Assembly: GCA_963728825.1 (NCBI GenBank)
Contig: CAVSLA010000006.1
Coordinates: forward strand, 310,001 to 374,000
Reading direction: 5' to 3'
From: CAVREM01 sp963728825
GTDB lineage: Bacteria > Acidobacteriota > Vicinamibacteria > Vicinamibacterales > CAVVIG01
Length of the DNA: 64,000 bases
Below the pieces are notes generated by a model. That model did not search any database and was not told the origin of the DNA. It worked only from the letters and a program-made list of their open reading frames with translations. The position numbers and the translations under genes are program-made. Shown here piece after piece: positions 6,918 through 16,003 of this stretch; position 1 is the stretch's first letter, and each line of letters opens with the position of its first letter.

Positions 6918-9251
6918 TCAATCCGGGACTACGTAGCGCTTGACATCGCCATTGAGCGCGCCGAGATCCGGCTGCCGATCGCGTGGCAGGCTGAGAAAAT
7001 ATTCGGCGAGCGGCCGGTCGTCGGTCAGGAGCGGTCCTTCGCCGACGAACGCACGGATCTCGTCGGGTCCGGCCGTGAACGTCTCGAGCAGCGCTTCGAA
7101 GCTCTCGATCCGCACATCCTTCAAACTCTCTGCGCGTCCAGGGACGCTCAGCTTCCAGTCGAAATCACGGCGTCGAAGCCGCAGCGGCTCGACCGAGCCG
7201 ATGAACAGCGAGCCGCCGGCCCAGGCGGTGGTCTCCGGAAAGACGGTCAAGAACGTTCGAGCGATCAGCTTGTACTCGGCCTCGGTCCCCGGAATCCACT
7301 GCAGCACCACGCCGCCCGGCTTCAGAACGCCACGCATCAGACGGAAATATTCCTCCGAGTAGACGTTGCCGGCACCGGCAAAAATCGGCTGGATGACGTC
7401 GGCGGTGATGACGTCGTAGCGCTTCGACGTCAGCATCATGAAATTGCGGCCGTCGTCGACGCGCAGCTGCACGTTGGGGCGGCTGATGACGTCGTAATTG
7501 ATCGACCCGAAGAACGGCGCCGCGTTGACGACCGCTTCGGCCAGTTCCACGACGTCCACGTGAACGCCGTCGTGCGCGCTGACCGCGCCCGCGGTCGCGC
7601 CTCCGCCGAGGCCGATGACGAGAGCGGTCTGCGCTCCCGGATGGACAATCATCGGCAGGTGGCCGATTCGACGGTGGGTGAATGTCGTCGGGAAATCGCT
7701 GCCGGCCTGGTGGTTGCCGTTGATGGTCAGCAGCAGACGGCTGCCGGCGCCAGTCCCGAGCTGATGGACGACCGCCGTCGCCTCGACACCTTCTTCCTTC
7801 CACACCATTCCCGTGCCGGGGTACCGCTGGGCCATGAACTGCTCGAACGGATCCGGTGAAGAAAAGACCGCCCAGGTAAAGACGATCACCCCGACGCCGG
7901 CGATCAGGGCACGGCTGAGCGCCGGAGCTTGCGCGACGGCGAGCAGCGCCAGGCCGCAGCCGAAGCTGACGGCCGCCAGCAGAATCAGCGACGATTCGCT
8001 GCCGAAGTGGGGGAGCAGGAAGAACCCGCCGGCGAGCGAACCGACGATCGCGCCGCCGACGTTCAACGAGTAGAAGAGGCCGACGCGCTCGGCGGTATGG
8101 CCGGGCTGCGAAGCCCATAGTTGCAGGCCGACCGGGAACGCGATACCCATCAGGAGTGCGGTCGGGAAGATCGCGAGCAGGCTGCCGGCGATCGGATAGA
8201 CAAGATATTCGGGCATGACGCGCGACAGCGTCGGCGCCATCTCGCTCGTCAACTGATTGAGATAGACGAGCGGCCGGAAGGACAGCACGATTGCCACGCC
8301 GACGGCAATTTCCAGCGCGGCGAGGATTGCCATCCAGCGGAGACGGCGGCCGAGCAGCGGCGTGACCAGATAGCTGCCGATCGAGATGCCCGCGAGGATC
8401 GTCGCGAGCATGATCGAAAATCCGTAGACCGTGGGCCGCAGGAAGAGCGTCAGGACCCGGAACCAGACGACTTCGAGCGCCAGTGAGACCGCGCCGGACA
8501 GTGTGAAGACCGCGAGGACCAGGCCGAGGCCCCGCTCACCCTCGGTCAGCGGCACCTGCGGGATCGGTGATGCCGCGTCCGGCGAGGGAGTCGACAGGGG
8601 CTCGCGGCCGATGATTGTCGAGAGCGCGAAGGCGCTGCCGCCGACGAGCACATTGAGGACGGCGGCGACGAGGAACGTCCGCTGGATGCCAAGGGCGGGA
8701 ATGAGGTAGAGGCCGGCGGCCAACGTTCCGAGGATCGCTCCGGCGGCATTGCTGCCGTAGAGCACACCGACCTGAGCGGCGAGCGAGCTGGCGCGGAAGG
8801 TCGACGCCTTGAGGACCAGCGGCAGGGTTGCACCCATCAGGACGGTCGGCACGATCAGCACAGCAAACGCGATGACCAGCCGCGCAACGGTCAAGGCGCC
8901 CAGCGAGTCGGGCAACGACGGGTAGATCCGGACGTAGACATTCTGCAGGGCGGCGAGCAGCTGCGGCGTCGCCAGCGCGGTGACGCCGATCAGCATTTCC
9001 GTGACGCCGAACCAGCGCAGTGGGTTGCGCACGCGGTCGCCGGCGCGGCCGGCGCCGTAACTGCCGATGGCGAGTCCGGCCATGAAGGTGGCCCACACCG
9101 CGCTCGCGGCGTAGACCGTGACGCCGAACACCCAGCCGAGCATGCGCAGCCAGAGCACCTGATAGACCAGAGCGCTGACACCCGAACAGAAGAAGAAGAT
9201 GGCGAGAGCGAGCAGGAGCCAGCGATGGCTGGCGGCGCGGGCAGCGTTCAA
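6918..9251 (-). CDS. fused membrane (MFS-like) / spermidine synthase-like protein
   Basis: A 777-residue two-part protein. The first ~480 residues contain about a dozen hydrophobic segments with small-residue-rich loops (for example GSYGAGRAGDR, LPLVLKAS, GSNAAGAILGTLAAG), the polytopic region of 'fused MFS/spermidine synthase' proteins. The C-terminal ~280 residues hold a Rossmann methyltransferase-like domain with ALVIGLGGGATAGAV, an acidic VDVVELAEAVV strand end, RVDDGRNFM and YDVITADVIQP, matching spermidine/spermine synthases that transfer an aminopropyl group from decarboxylated SAM. The function of these membrane-fused versions is not established, so the polyamine role is only suggestive. 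No SpeD or SpeE partner is nearby. Confidence 0.85.
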   Translation of the reverse strand: MNAARAASHRWLLLALAIFFFCSGVSALVYQVLWLRMLGWVFGVTVYAASAVWATFMAGLAIGSYGAGRAGDRVRNPLRWFGVTEMLIGVTALATPQLLAALQNVYVRIYPSLPDSLGALTVARLVIAFAVLIVPTVLMGATLPLVLKASTFRASSLAAQVGVLYGSNAAGAILGTLAAGLYLIPALGIQRTFLVAAVLNVLVGGSAFALSTIIGREPLSTPSPDAASPIPQVPLTEGERGLGLVLAVFTLSGAVSLALEVVWFRVLTLFLRPTVYGFSIMLATILAGISIGSYLVTPLLGRRLRWMAILAALEIAVGVAIVLSFRPLVYLNQLTSEMAPTLSRVMPEYLVYPIAGSLLAIFPTALLMGIAFPVGLQLWASQPGHTAERVGLFYSLNVGGAIVGSLAGGFFLLPHFGSESSLILLAAVSFGCGLALLAVAQAPALSRALIAGVGVIVFTWAVFSSPDPFEQFMAQRYPGTGMVWKEEGVEATAVVHQLGTGAGSRLLLTINGNHQAGSDFPTTFTHRRIGHLPMIVHPGAQTALVIGLGGGATAGAVSAHDGVHVDVVELAEAVVNAAPFFGSINYDVISRPNVQLRVDDGRNFMMLTSKRYDVITADVIQPIFAGAGNVYSEEYFRLMRGVLKPGGVVLQWIPGTEAEYKLIARTFLTVFPETTAWAGGSLFIGSVEPLRLRRRDFDWKLSVPGRAESLKDVRIESFEALLETFTAGPDEIRAFVGEGPLLTDDRPLAEYFLSLPRDRQPDLGALNGDVKRYVVPD

Positions 9252-9267
9252 CGAACGCGAGTATAGC

Positions 9268-10026
9268 TTAGTGGACCCGCCGGTCCCAGTCGTTGGCGCG
9301 TCCGCCGGAGTAGACGTCGAACTTGCGACGGACGCGATTGATCTTCCATTTGAGGTAGCGGTACTTGAGTTCGGCGAGCGGATCGACGCGCGCCCCCTTC
9401 AAGTAGAGGTATCCGATGACGAGGCCGCCGAGGTGAGTGGCGCTCGCCACGCCGCCGGTCGCGCCGAGCGACGAGTAGAACGCGATCGCGCCGATGATCA
9501 TCACGAAGTACTTCGCCGGAATCGGAAACAACAGAAACATGAGAATCGGGCGGTTCGGGAAGTACAGACCGTAGGCCAGCAGCAGGCCGTAGATTGCGCC
9601 CGACGCGCCGATGACGATCGAGCCGCGCAGCGCTTCGGCGAACCCGAACGGCAGCAGCGAAAACAGCACCGTGAGGATGCCGGCGCCGACACCGCACACC
9701 GCGTAGAACTTCAAGAAGTAGCGAGTGCCCCACATCCGCTCGAGCTCGGTGCCGAACATCCACAGCGTGAGCATGTTGAACAGCAGATGGCCGAGACCAC
9801 CGTGCAGGAACATGTAGGTGGCCGCCTGCCACACGCGCAATTTGAAGATGAAGTCGGACGGGCTGAGCGCCAGCCACCGTTCCAGCAGGCCAACCCCACC
9901 CGGATCGATCGACTGTGCGATGAACACCAGGACGTTTCCGGCGATGAGCGCCTTCATTGCGGTCGAGAGCGGTCCCGGACCGAATGAATAGGAGGAAACG
10001 GACGGCGAAGGATAGCGGCGCATCAA
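9268..10026 (-). CDS. rhomboid family intramembrane serine protease
   Basis: A 252-residue membrane protein with the rhomboid core: TYMFLHGGLGHLLFNMLTLW near the first core helices, GASGAIYGLL bearing the catalytic Ser (GxSG), and ATHLGGLVIGYLY bearing the catalytic His in the last core helix. A cytosolic tail of about 40 basic residues follows. Rhomboids cut transmembrane helices within the bilayer. It lies between the spermidine synthase-like gene and murJ on the same strand, with 35 bp to murJ. Substrates are unknown. Confidence 0.93.
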   Translation of the reverse strand: MMRRYPSPSVSSYSFGPGPLSTAMKALIAGNVLVFIAQSIDPGGVGLLERWLALSPSDFIFKLRVWQAATYMFLHGGLGHLLFNMLTLWMFGTELERMWGTRYFLKFYAVCGVGAGILTVLFSLLPFGFAEALRGSIVIGASGAIYGLLLAYGLYFPNRPILMFLLFPIPAKYFVMIIGAIAFYSSLGATGGVASATHLGGLVIGYLYLKGARVDPLAELKYRYLKWKINRVRRKFDVYSGGRANDWDRRVH

Positions 10027-10061
10027 AGTTCGAATCGTATCACGCCGAGCGAGCTGTTCTG

Positions 10062-11654
10062 TCAGCCGTGGAGCAACTTCTGTACCCGCTCGCGCAGCCG
10101 TGCTTCCGCCTCATCGAATTCGGCGATCCGTAAGAGCCGGCCGGCGGCCGCCAGCACGACCAGCGCCGCGACGATCGCCAGCACCAGGCTGATCGCTTGA
10201 GCGAAAGTGTTCTGATCCTGAATCGCCCGCGTCACCGATTCATGCGTCAGCTGTGCAGTCCCCGCCATGGCGATCGACGCCGCCAGGCTCTTGACGAACG
10301 TCGTGGCGAGCCGGCCGCCACCAAGCCCACCCAGCACTCGCCACAGCGTAATCAGCAGACTGCCGCCGTGCGCCAGCGCCGCGATCGACGTGGCCAGTGC
10401 CAGACCGCGGTAGCCGAGCGGGCCGACCAGCGCAACACTCGCCGCAATGTTGATCGCGATCGAGGCGACGCTCACGATGACCGGGACACGATTTCGCCCG
10501 ACCGCGTAGAACACCGGGGAGATGATCCGCGCGGCCGAGTAGCCGACGAGGCCGATCGCATACAGCCGCAGTGCGGTTGCGACGGCATCAGTATCGGTCG
10601 GTTGAAATCGCCCGTGCTCGAACAGCACACGGACGATCGGCACCGCCAGCGCCATCAGTCCAACCGTCGCCGGGATGTTGAGCGCCAGCATCAGTCCCAG
10701 TCCGCGCGACACGGTCCGGCGGACTCCCTCCGGATCGTCGACGGCCGCCTGGCGGGCGGCGAGCGGCAACACGACAGTGGCAATCGAGACACCGAACAGA
10801 CCGATCGGCAGATACATCAGTCGGAAGGCATAACTCAGCCAGGAAGCCGCGCCGGTTCCCTCGCCGGTCGCCAGCAAGGTGTTGATGAACACGTTCACCT
10901 GCGTGGCCGCCAGACCGACGGTCCCGGGACCCATCAGCACGAGAATCTGGTGCAGTCCGGGATCACGCCAGTCGAGCCCCACCCGATAGCGGAACCCTTC
11001 AGCATGGAGCGCGCGCCACTGAATCAGAATCTGGCCGACCCCACCGGCGAGTGCGCCCACCGCGATCGCGGAAATCGGTGGCCACCCTGCGTTGACCATG
11101 ACCGGCGTCAGGCCGATCGCGGCGAGGATCGTGGCGACGTTGAACATGGCCGGGGACAGCGCCGGAATGAAGTAGTGATGCAGCGAGTTGAGCATGCCCA
11201 TCATTGCGGCAGCGATCGCAGCCAGCGTGAGGAACGGCAGCATCAGACGCGTGAGCGCGATGGTCAGCTCGAGCTTGCCGGGCACTGCCGCGTAATCTCC
11301 GGCAAAGAGCGCCGCGAGTGGCGTGGTGAACAGCATCCCGGTGAGCACGAGCATGCCGGTGACAACGACCAACGCGGTGACGACGTTGCTGCCGAGCCGC
11401 CAGGCGGCGTGCTTGCCGTGCAACGTCAGGTGGCGGGTGAAGGCGGGGACGAACGCCGCGCTCATCGCGCCTTCGGCGAAGAGATCGCGGACGAGATTCG
11501 GGATGCGGAACGCGATGATGAAGGCGTCCATGTCGTTGCCGGCGCCGTACAGCGCGAGCACGACCTGATCGCGAATCAGCCCGAGGATTCTGCTGGTGAA
11601 AGTCGCGAGCCCGGCGACGCCGGCGGAACGCGCGAGACCTGACTCGGCGCTCAA
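10062..11654 (-). CDS. murJ: lipid II flippase MurJ (MviN family)
   Basis: A 530-residue polytopic protein of the MOP superfamily with MurJ-typical segments: FTSRILGLIRDQVVLALYGA near the N-terminus, AFRIPNLVRDLFAEGAMSAAFVPAF, and PVFYAVGRNRVPVIVSVASI in the C-terminal half, with around 14 transmembrane segments. MurJ flips undecaprenyl-PP-linked peptidoglycan precursor to the periplasmic face. Its stop side faces the rhomboid gene, and its start overlaps the end of the YqeY gene by 4 bp, so the two are co-translated. It complements the lipid II synthesis genes of the dcw cluster further along. Confidence 0.93.
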   Translation of the reverse strand: MSAESGLARSAGVAGLATFTSRILGLIRDQVVLALYGAGNDMDAFIIAFRIPNLVRDLFAEGAMSAAFVPAFTRHLTLHGKHAAWRLGSNVVTALVVVTGMLVLTGMLFTTPLAALFAGDYAAVPGKLELTIALTRLMLPFLTLAAIAAAMMGMLNSLHHYFIPALSPAMFNVATILAAIGLTPVMVNAGWPPISAIAVGALAGGVGQILIQWRALHAEGFRYRVGLDWRDPGLHQILVLMGPGTVGLAATQVNVFINTLLATGEGTGAASWLSYAFRLMYLPIGLFGVSIATVVLPLAARQAAVDDPEGVRRTVSRGLGLMLALNIPATVGLMALAVPIVRVLFEHGRFQPTDTDAVATALRLYAIGLVGYSAARIISPVFYAVGRNRVPVIVSVASIAINIAASVALVGPLGYRGLALATSIAALAHGGSLLITLWRVLGGLGGGRLATTFVKSLAASIAMAGTAQLTHESVTRAIQDQNTFAQAISLVLAIVAALVVLAAAGRLLRIAEFDEAEARLRERVQKLLHG

Positions 11655-12103
11655 GCGCCGGCGAGCTTCCTCTTGACGAGCTCGTTGACGAGCTTGCCGT
11701 CCACGCTCTGTCCACTCAGCTTCGCCATCGCCGCTTTCATGACGCGGCCCATGTCCTTCGGCGCGGTCGCGCCGGTCTCGGCAATCGCATCGCTGACCGC
11801 GCGCTCAAGCGTCGCGGCATCGACAGGCGGAGGAAGGTACGTTTCGAGGATCTCGATCTCAGCCGCTTCTTTCGCCGCGAGATCCGGTCTGCCGCCGTTG
11901 GTGAACTGTTCGATGGAATCGCGGCGCTGTTTCACTAGCGAGGTCACGACCTGCCGCGACTCGGCGTCGTCGAGGGCCCGCGACTTTTCAACCTCGCGGT
12001 TCATCAGCGCGGCCTTCAGCATGCGGAGCGCGCTCAGACGCGCGGGTTCCTTCTTCCGCATCGCGTCGGCAATTGCCGAGCTGACCTCGTCAATCAAAGC
12101 CAC
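11651..12103 (-). CDS. GatB/YqeY domain protein
   Basis: A 150-residue YqeY-family protein: KEPARLSALRMLKAALMNRE, EILETYLPPPVDAATLERAV and KDMGRVMKAAMAKLSGQSVD are the conserved blocks, with the C-terminal part resembling the tRNA-binding tail of GatB amidotransferase. Role not established; tRNA-dependent amidation or tRNA binding is assumed from homology. It starts at a GTG directly abutting the TAA of the upstream STN-like gene and overlaps murJ at its end, forming a tight three-gene unit. Confidence 0.9.
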   Translation of the reverse strand: MALIDEVSSAIADAMRKKEPARLSALRMLKAALMNREVEKSRALDDAESRQVVTSLVKQRRDSIEQFTNGGRPDLAAKEAAEIEILETYLPPPVDAATLERAVSDAIAETGATAPKDMGRVMKAAMAKLSGQSVDGKLVNELVKRKLAGA

Positions 12104-12856
12104 TTAAAACGGCTGATCGGGTCGGCCTGGAATCGCTCCCGGTTGTCCGGGTTGCGGCTGCGGAGCCGGCACGATCATCCCCGGCGTCGACACGCCTACG
12201 GGAACTTGCCCCGCTGGCGGACGTGCGCCGAAGCCTGGGCCGCCCGGGGGTGGCTGCGTGCCAGTCGGCATCACGCCGAATGCCGGAGACCCGGGATTCG
12301 GCAGGACCACATTGGGTGCCGGATCATCCTGCAAATCGTCGTCGTCGCCGACCGGTCGAGGCTGCGGGAATTGCGGCGGGAACTGCGGGGGAAATTGTCC
12401 GGGAGCCTGTCCAGGGAACTGCGGCGGCTGAAACGGTTGAGGCATCCCTGGCTGAGCGAACCCGGGCTGGGCGAACCCGCGTTGTGGCGGCGGCGCCGGA
12501 CTCGTCGGCGTGCTCGTGGGCATCACGAGTATCCGGTCGTACATCGACGCATTGGGCACCCCCACTGCCCGCGGCGCCACGACGTAGCCAGCGACCGAGC
12601 GCAGAATCACTTCGAGCGCCTGCTCTTCCGTCACGCCAGTGAGCTCCAGGCTGACCGGCCCGCCTGGCACACGATCTCCGTTGACGACCTTCGTCTGGCC
12701 GATTCTTGCCCACTCCGCGAGGATGTCCCGCACTGTGGCGTTGGTCGCCTTCAGCGAGACCTGGCCGTTTTCGATTCGCAGCAGAACCTCGGCACGTGCC
12801 GGAGTGGCCGCTGAAAGGCAGACGACGCCGACCAGAAACGCAGTCGAAAATCGCAT
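12104..12856 (-). CDS. secreted STN-like domain protein with Pro/Gln-rich tail
   Basis: A 250-residue protein. Residues 1-22 are a clear signal peptide ending ATPARA. Residues ~23-110 look like a secretin/TonB short N-terminal (STN) domain: VSLKATNATVRDILAEWARI, VSLELTGVTEEQALEVILRS. Beyond ~115 the protein is low complexity, with repeats such as RGFAQPGFAQPGMPQPFQPP and many PQ, FP and PG units, likely disordered and possibly spanning the envelope or periplasm. No secretin pore or TonB-receptor barrel follows, so it is a free-standing STN protein. Function not recognised. Confidence 0.6.
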   Translation of the reverse strand: MRFSTAFLVGVVCLSAATPARAEVLLRIENGQVSLKATNATVRDILAEWARIGQTKVVNGDRVPGGPVSLELTGVTEEQALEVILRSVAGYVVAPRAVGVPNASMYDRILVMPTSTPTSPAPPPQRGFAQPGFAQPGMPQPFQPPQFPGQAPGQFPPQFPPQFPQPRPVGDDDDLQDDPAPNVVLPNPGSPAFGVMPTGTQPPPGGPGFGARPPAGQVPVGVSTPGMIVPAPQPQPGQPGAIPGRPDQPF

Positions 12857-12899
12857 TCGTCAAGTATACGCGCCCCTTGAGGGGGGTCCAAGCGCGGCC

Positions 12900-13862
12900 T
12901 TATTTGCGACGGAAGTACTCGATCACCTGGAGAAGGATGTCATCCAGGTTGTATTTCGGCTGGTAGCCGATGAGTCGCGTCGCCTTGCGCAGATCCGGTA
13001 CCCGGCGGGGCATGTCTTCGAATCCCGACTCGTAGGCCTCGTCGTAGGGAACGATCTTGATCGGCGACGATGACCGCGCGAGGTCGCGGATGCGTTCGGC
13101 GAGCGCGTGGATCGTGACCTCCTGCGTATTGCCAAGGTTGATGACCTGGCCAATCGCTTTCGGTTCTGCCACCAGTTTGAGGAGCGCGCCGACGACGTCA
13201 GCGACGTGCGTGAAGGATCGCGATTGTGTGCCGTCGCCAAACACGGTGAGCGGTTCGCCGGCCAGCGCCTGGCGGACGAGATTCGGGATGACCATCCCGT
13301 ATTGGCCGGTTTGCCGCGGCCCGACGGTGTTGAAGAACCGCACGATGATCACCGGCAGCTTGCGTTCTTTCCAGTAGGCCAGCGCCAGGAATTCGTCGAT
13401 CGCTTTGCTGCAGGCATACGCCCAGCGATGCTTCGGCGTCGGCCCCATCACCAGGTCGGAGTCCTCACTGAACGGCACGTCGTTGCTCTTGCCGTAGACC
13501 TCCGAGGTCGAGGCGATCACGACCAGCTTCTTCTTCTTGTTCGCGTGCTTCAGGACCACCTCGGTGCCGTGCACGTTGGTCTCGATGGTGTGGACAGGTT
13601 GTTCGACGATCAGCTTGACGCCGACCGCGGCAGCGAGGTGGAAGACGACATCGCTGCGATCGATCACCTCGGCCAGCAGCGGCTCGTTTTCGACCGAATC
13701 GATGAAGTACTCGAAACCGCTCCGCGTCTTCAGATGAGCGATGTTATCGATTGATCCGGTCGACAGATCGTCGAGGATCAACACCTGATGCCCGGCATCC
13801 AGCAGGGCTTCGGCGAGGTGTGAGCCAATGAAGCCGGCTCCGCCGGTGATGAGTGCACGCAC
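12900..13862 (-). CDS. NAD-dependent epimerase/dehydratase (NDP-sugar)
   Basis: A 320-residue extended-SDR enzyme: NAD-binding GGAGFIGS (residues 7-14), an IASTSEVYGKS active-site Ser/Thr region near residue 117, and the catalytic YxxxK as Y149ACSK153. It most resembles UDP-glucose 4-epimerase / UDP-glucuronate decarboxylase-type enzymes that convert nucleotide sugars for polysaccharide synthesis. It is the last gene of a minus-strand sugar cluster with the DegT aminotransferase (6 bp upstream), another epimerase and two glycosyltransferases. Exact sugar unknown. Confidence 0.88.
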   Translation of the reverse strand: MRALITGGAGFIGSHLAEALLDAGHQVLILDDLSTGSIDNIAHLKTRSGFEYFIDSVENEPLLAEVIDRSDVVFHLAAAVGVKLIVEQPVHTIETNVHGTEVVLKHANKKKKLVVIASTSEVYGKSNDVPFSEDSDLVMGPTPKHRWAYACSKAIDEFLALAYWKERKLPVIIVRFFNTVGPRQTGQYGMVIPNLVRQALAGEPLTVFGDGTQSRSFTHVADVVGALLKLVAEPKAIGQVINLGNTQEVTIHALAERIRDLARSSSPIKIVPYDEAYESGFEDMPRRVPDLRKATRLIGYQPKYNLDDILLQVIEYFRRK

Positions 13863-13868
13863 AGTGGG

Positions 13869-14978
13869 TCAGTCCTTTGTCGGCAGACGACGGATCGCCT
13901 CGGCGACCGTGACGACGGCGGTTTGATCGAGTGCCGGATGAAGCGGCAATGACACGACCCGCGCGCAGACGTCCGCGGCGCGCGGACAGTCGTCGGGGTG
14001 GTCGGCCGCGAATGCCGGCTGTCGAGGAATTGGTATCGGATAGTGGACGAGCGTATCGATTCCGGTGGTGCGCAAATGCTGCTGCAGCTTGGAGCGCCGA
14101 TCGCCCTCGCCCGATACCAGCACCGGGAAGAGATGATAGACGTGGCCACTATCGTACTCCGCCGGGACCACCACCGGTCCTGCCAGCAGACGCCGGTAGT
14201 CGGCGGCCAGGGCGCGCCGCCGTGCGATCCAGCCGCTCAGAAACGGCAGCCGCGCGCGCAGAATGGCCGCCTGCAGCTCGTCGAGGCGTGAGTTCACGCC
14301 GGGCTCCTGATGGCAGTACCGTTCGGTCTGACCGCCGTTGCGCAGTCGTTTGATGCGGCGCGCCAGCATTTCATCCCGGGTGACGACCGCACCGCCATCG
14401 CCGAGCGCACCGAGGTTTTTCGTCGGATAGAAACTGAACGCGCCCGCCGAGCCGATCGTGCCCACCGGACGCCCGCCAGCGGTCGCGAGGTGCGCCTGAC
14501 AGCAATCTTCGACGATGGCCAGGCCGTGTGCGGCGGCAACCTGTTCGATCCGCGTCATGTCGGCCGCCTGACCGTACAGATGAACGGGGACGATCGCGCG
14601 GGTCCGGGCGGTGATCGCCGCCTCGATTGCCGCCGGATCGATCGTCAACCGCCCAGGATCGATGTCGGCAAAGATCGGCCGCGCGCCGCTCATGACGATC
14701 GCCAGCGCCGTATAGGCAGCCGACAGGGGGGTCGTGATGACTTCATCGCCGGGGCCGACCCCGAGCGCTCGCAGCGCCAGGGCAATGGCATCGGTGCCGC
14801 TGCCGACGCCGACGGCCTGCGGCGCGCCGGACGCCGCGGCGAACTCCCGCTCGAACGCCTCGACCTCGGGTCCCAGGATGAACCAGCCGCTGGCGATGAC
14901 GCGATCGATTGCCGCACGGACCGCGCCAGCATCTTCCTGCAGCGCCGCCGAAGCAAACGGGATGCGCAGGCTGGTCAC
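13869..14978 (-). CDS. DegT/DnrJ/EryC1/StrS aminotransferase
   Basis: A 369-residue PLP enzyme with the family's landmarks: GSGTDAIALALRALG (about 59-73), HLYGQAADM, IVEDCCQAHLA and the PLP-binding lysine in FSFYPTKNLGALGDGG (K187). Such enzymes transfer an amino group from glutamate to a keto-sugar nucleotide. Its start overlaps the upstream epimerase stop by 4 bp. With two epimerases and glycosyltransferases beside it, synthesis of an amino-sugar for a surface glycan is likely (inference). Confidence 0.9.
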   Translation of the reverse strand: MTSLRIPFASAALQEDAGAVRAAIDRVIASGWFILGPEVEAFEREFAAASGAPQAVGVGSGTDAIALALRALGVGPGDEVITTPLSAAYTALAIVMSGARPIFADIDPGRLTIDPAAIEAAITARTRAIVPVHLYGQAADMTRIEQVAAAHGLAIVEDCCQAHLATAGGRPVGTIGSAGAFSFYPTKNLGALGDGGAVVTRDEMLARRIKRLRNGGQTERYCHQEPGVNSRLDELQAAILRARLPFLSGWIARRRALAADYRRLLAGPVVVPAEYDSGHVYHLFPVLVSGEGDRRSKLQQHLRTTGIDTLVHYPIPIPRQPAFAADHPDDCPRAADVCARVVSLPLHPALDQTAVVTVAEAIRRLPTKD

Positions 14979-16003
14979 ACTCGCTCCGCCGTCGGCCGCG
15001 GTTGCTCGACGTAGCGGTGAAAATGCTGGCGGTAGTAGGCGATGGTGGCGCGCAACCCGTCGCGGAGCGGGACGGTCGGCCGCCAGCCGGTCGTGTTTCT
15101 GAGCTTGGTCGAGTCGGCGTAGAAGTCGCCGATGTCGATCGCCTTTTTCTCTTCCGGCCAGGCGACGTATTCGATGCGGCCGGTCCCCGCGACTTCGATC
15201 ATCAGTGCCGCGAGCGCCGCATGGGCGACCGGCTCGTCACCGCCGACGTTGAACACTTCGCCGTTGCAGGCCTCGCTGGCGCCGGCCCGCAGAAACGCGT
15301 CCGCCGCGTCGTCGACGTGGACGAAATCGCGCAGCTGGGATCCGTCGCCGTAGATCTGGATCACGCTGTCTTCGATGGCCCGGCGGATGAACCAGCCGAT
15401 GAAACCCTGGCGGTTGTGGCGGATCAGCTGCCGCGGTCCGTAGACATTCGTCAGACGCAGGGAGCAGGCGCGGACCTTGAAGACATTGTTGTAGACCAGG
15501 TGGTAGTACTCGCCGGCCGCCTTGTTGATGCCGTTGACGTCGGTCGGCTTCACGAGATGTTTCTCGTCGACCGGCAGCGAATCGGGCCGGCCGTAGACCT
15601 GGCGTGTGCCGGCGTAGACGACTTTCGCGTCCGGGCTGTTGTAGCGGCAGGCCTCGAGAATGGTCAGCTGACTCCGGCAGTTGATTTCGAGATCCGAATA
15701 CGGATCGCGGATGCTGTCGATGTGGCTGACCTGGCCGGCGAGGTTGAAGATCACTTCGCGGTCGCGCACGAGATAGTTCATCGTGCTCTGCTGCCGGACA
15801 TCGGCGACGTTGACGCGCACCCGGTCTTCGATGCCGTCGATGTTGAAGAGATTGCCGCCGTAATCGGGAATCAGTGAATCGACCAGCAGGATGTCGGCGC
15901 CGAGCGGCACCAGTTGGCGCGCGAGGTTGCTGCCGATGAACCCCAGGCCGCCCGTAATCATCACGCGGCGGCCTCGATAGAACTCGCGGTAGTCCACGAT
16001 CAC
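14975..16003 (-). CDS. NAD-dependent epimerase/dehydratase, atypical active site
   Basis: A 342-residue extended-SDR protein. The GTG at 16003 was chosen because it overlaps the upstream glycosyltransferase stop (GTGA) and puts the NAD motif GGLGFIGS at residues 18-25; a longer open frame upstream lacks family character. The Ser/Thr region is VVYAGTRQVYG (about 128-138). Where SDRs have YxxxK the sequence is N157GINK161, so the catalytic Tyr seems replaced by Asn. Related polysaccharide-cluster proteins with a DVNGINK segment may share this, but I cannot verify it. Role: nucleotide-sugar modification, substrate unknown. Confidence 0.8.
   Translation of the reverse strand: MIVDYREFYRGRRVMITGGLGFIGSNLARQLVPLGADILLVDSLIPDYGGNLFNIDGIEDRVRVNVADVRQQSTMNYLVRDREVIFNLAGQVSHIDSIRDPYSDLEINCRSQLTILEACRYNSPDAKVVYAGTRQVYGRPDSLPVDEKHLVKPTDVNGINKAAGEYYHLVYNNVFKVRACSLRLTNVYGPRQLIRHNRQGFIGWFIRRAIEDSVIQIYGDGSQLRDFVHVDDAADAFLRAGASEACNGEVFNVGGDEPVAHAALAALMIEVAGTGRIEYVAWPEEKKAIDIGDFYADSTKLRNTTGWRPTVPLRDGLRATIAYYRQHFHRYVEQPRPTAERV

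Noticed and set aside
10197..11642. A 481-codon plus-strand open frame opposite murJ
   Set aside because: Composition (R, Q, H, D-rich) and position show it is the antisense shadow of murJ.
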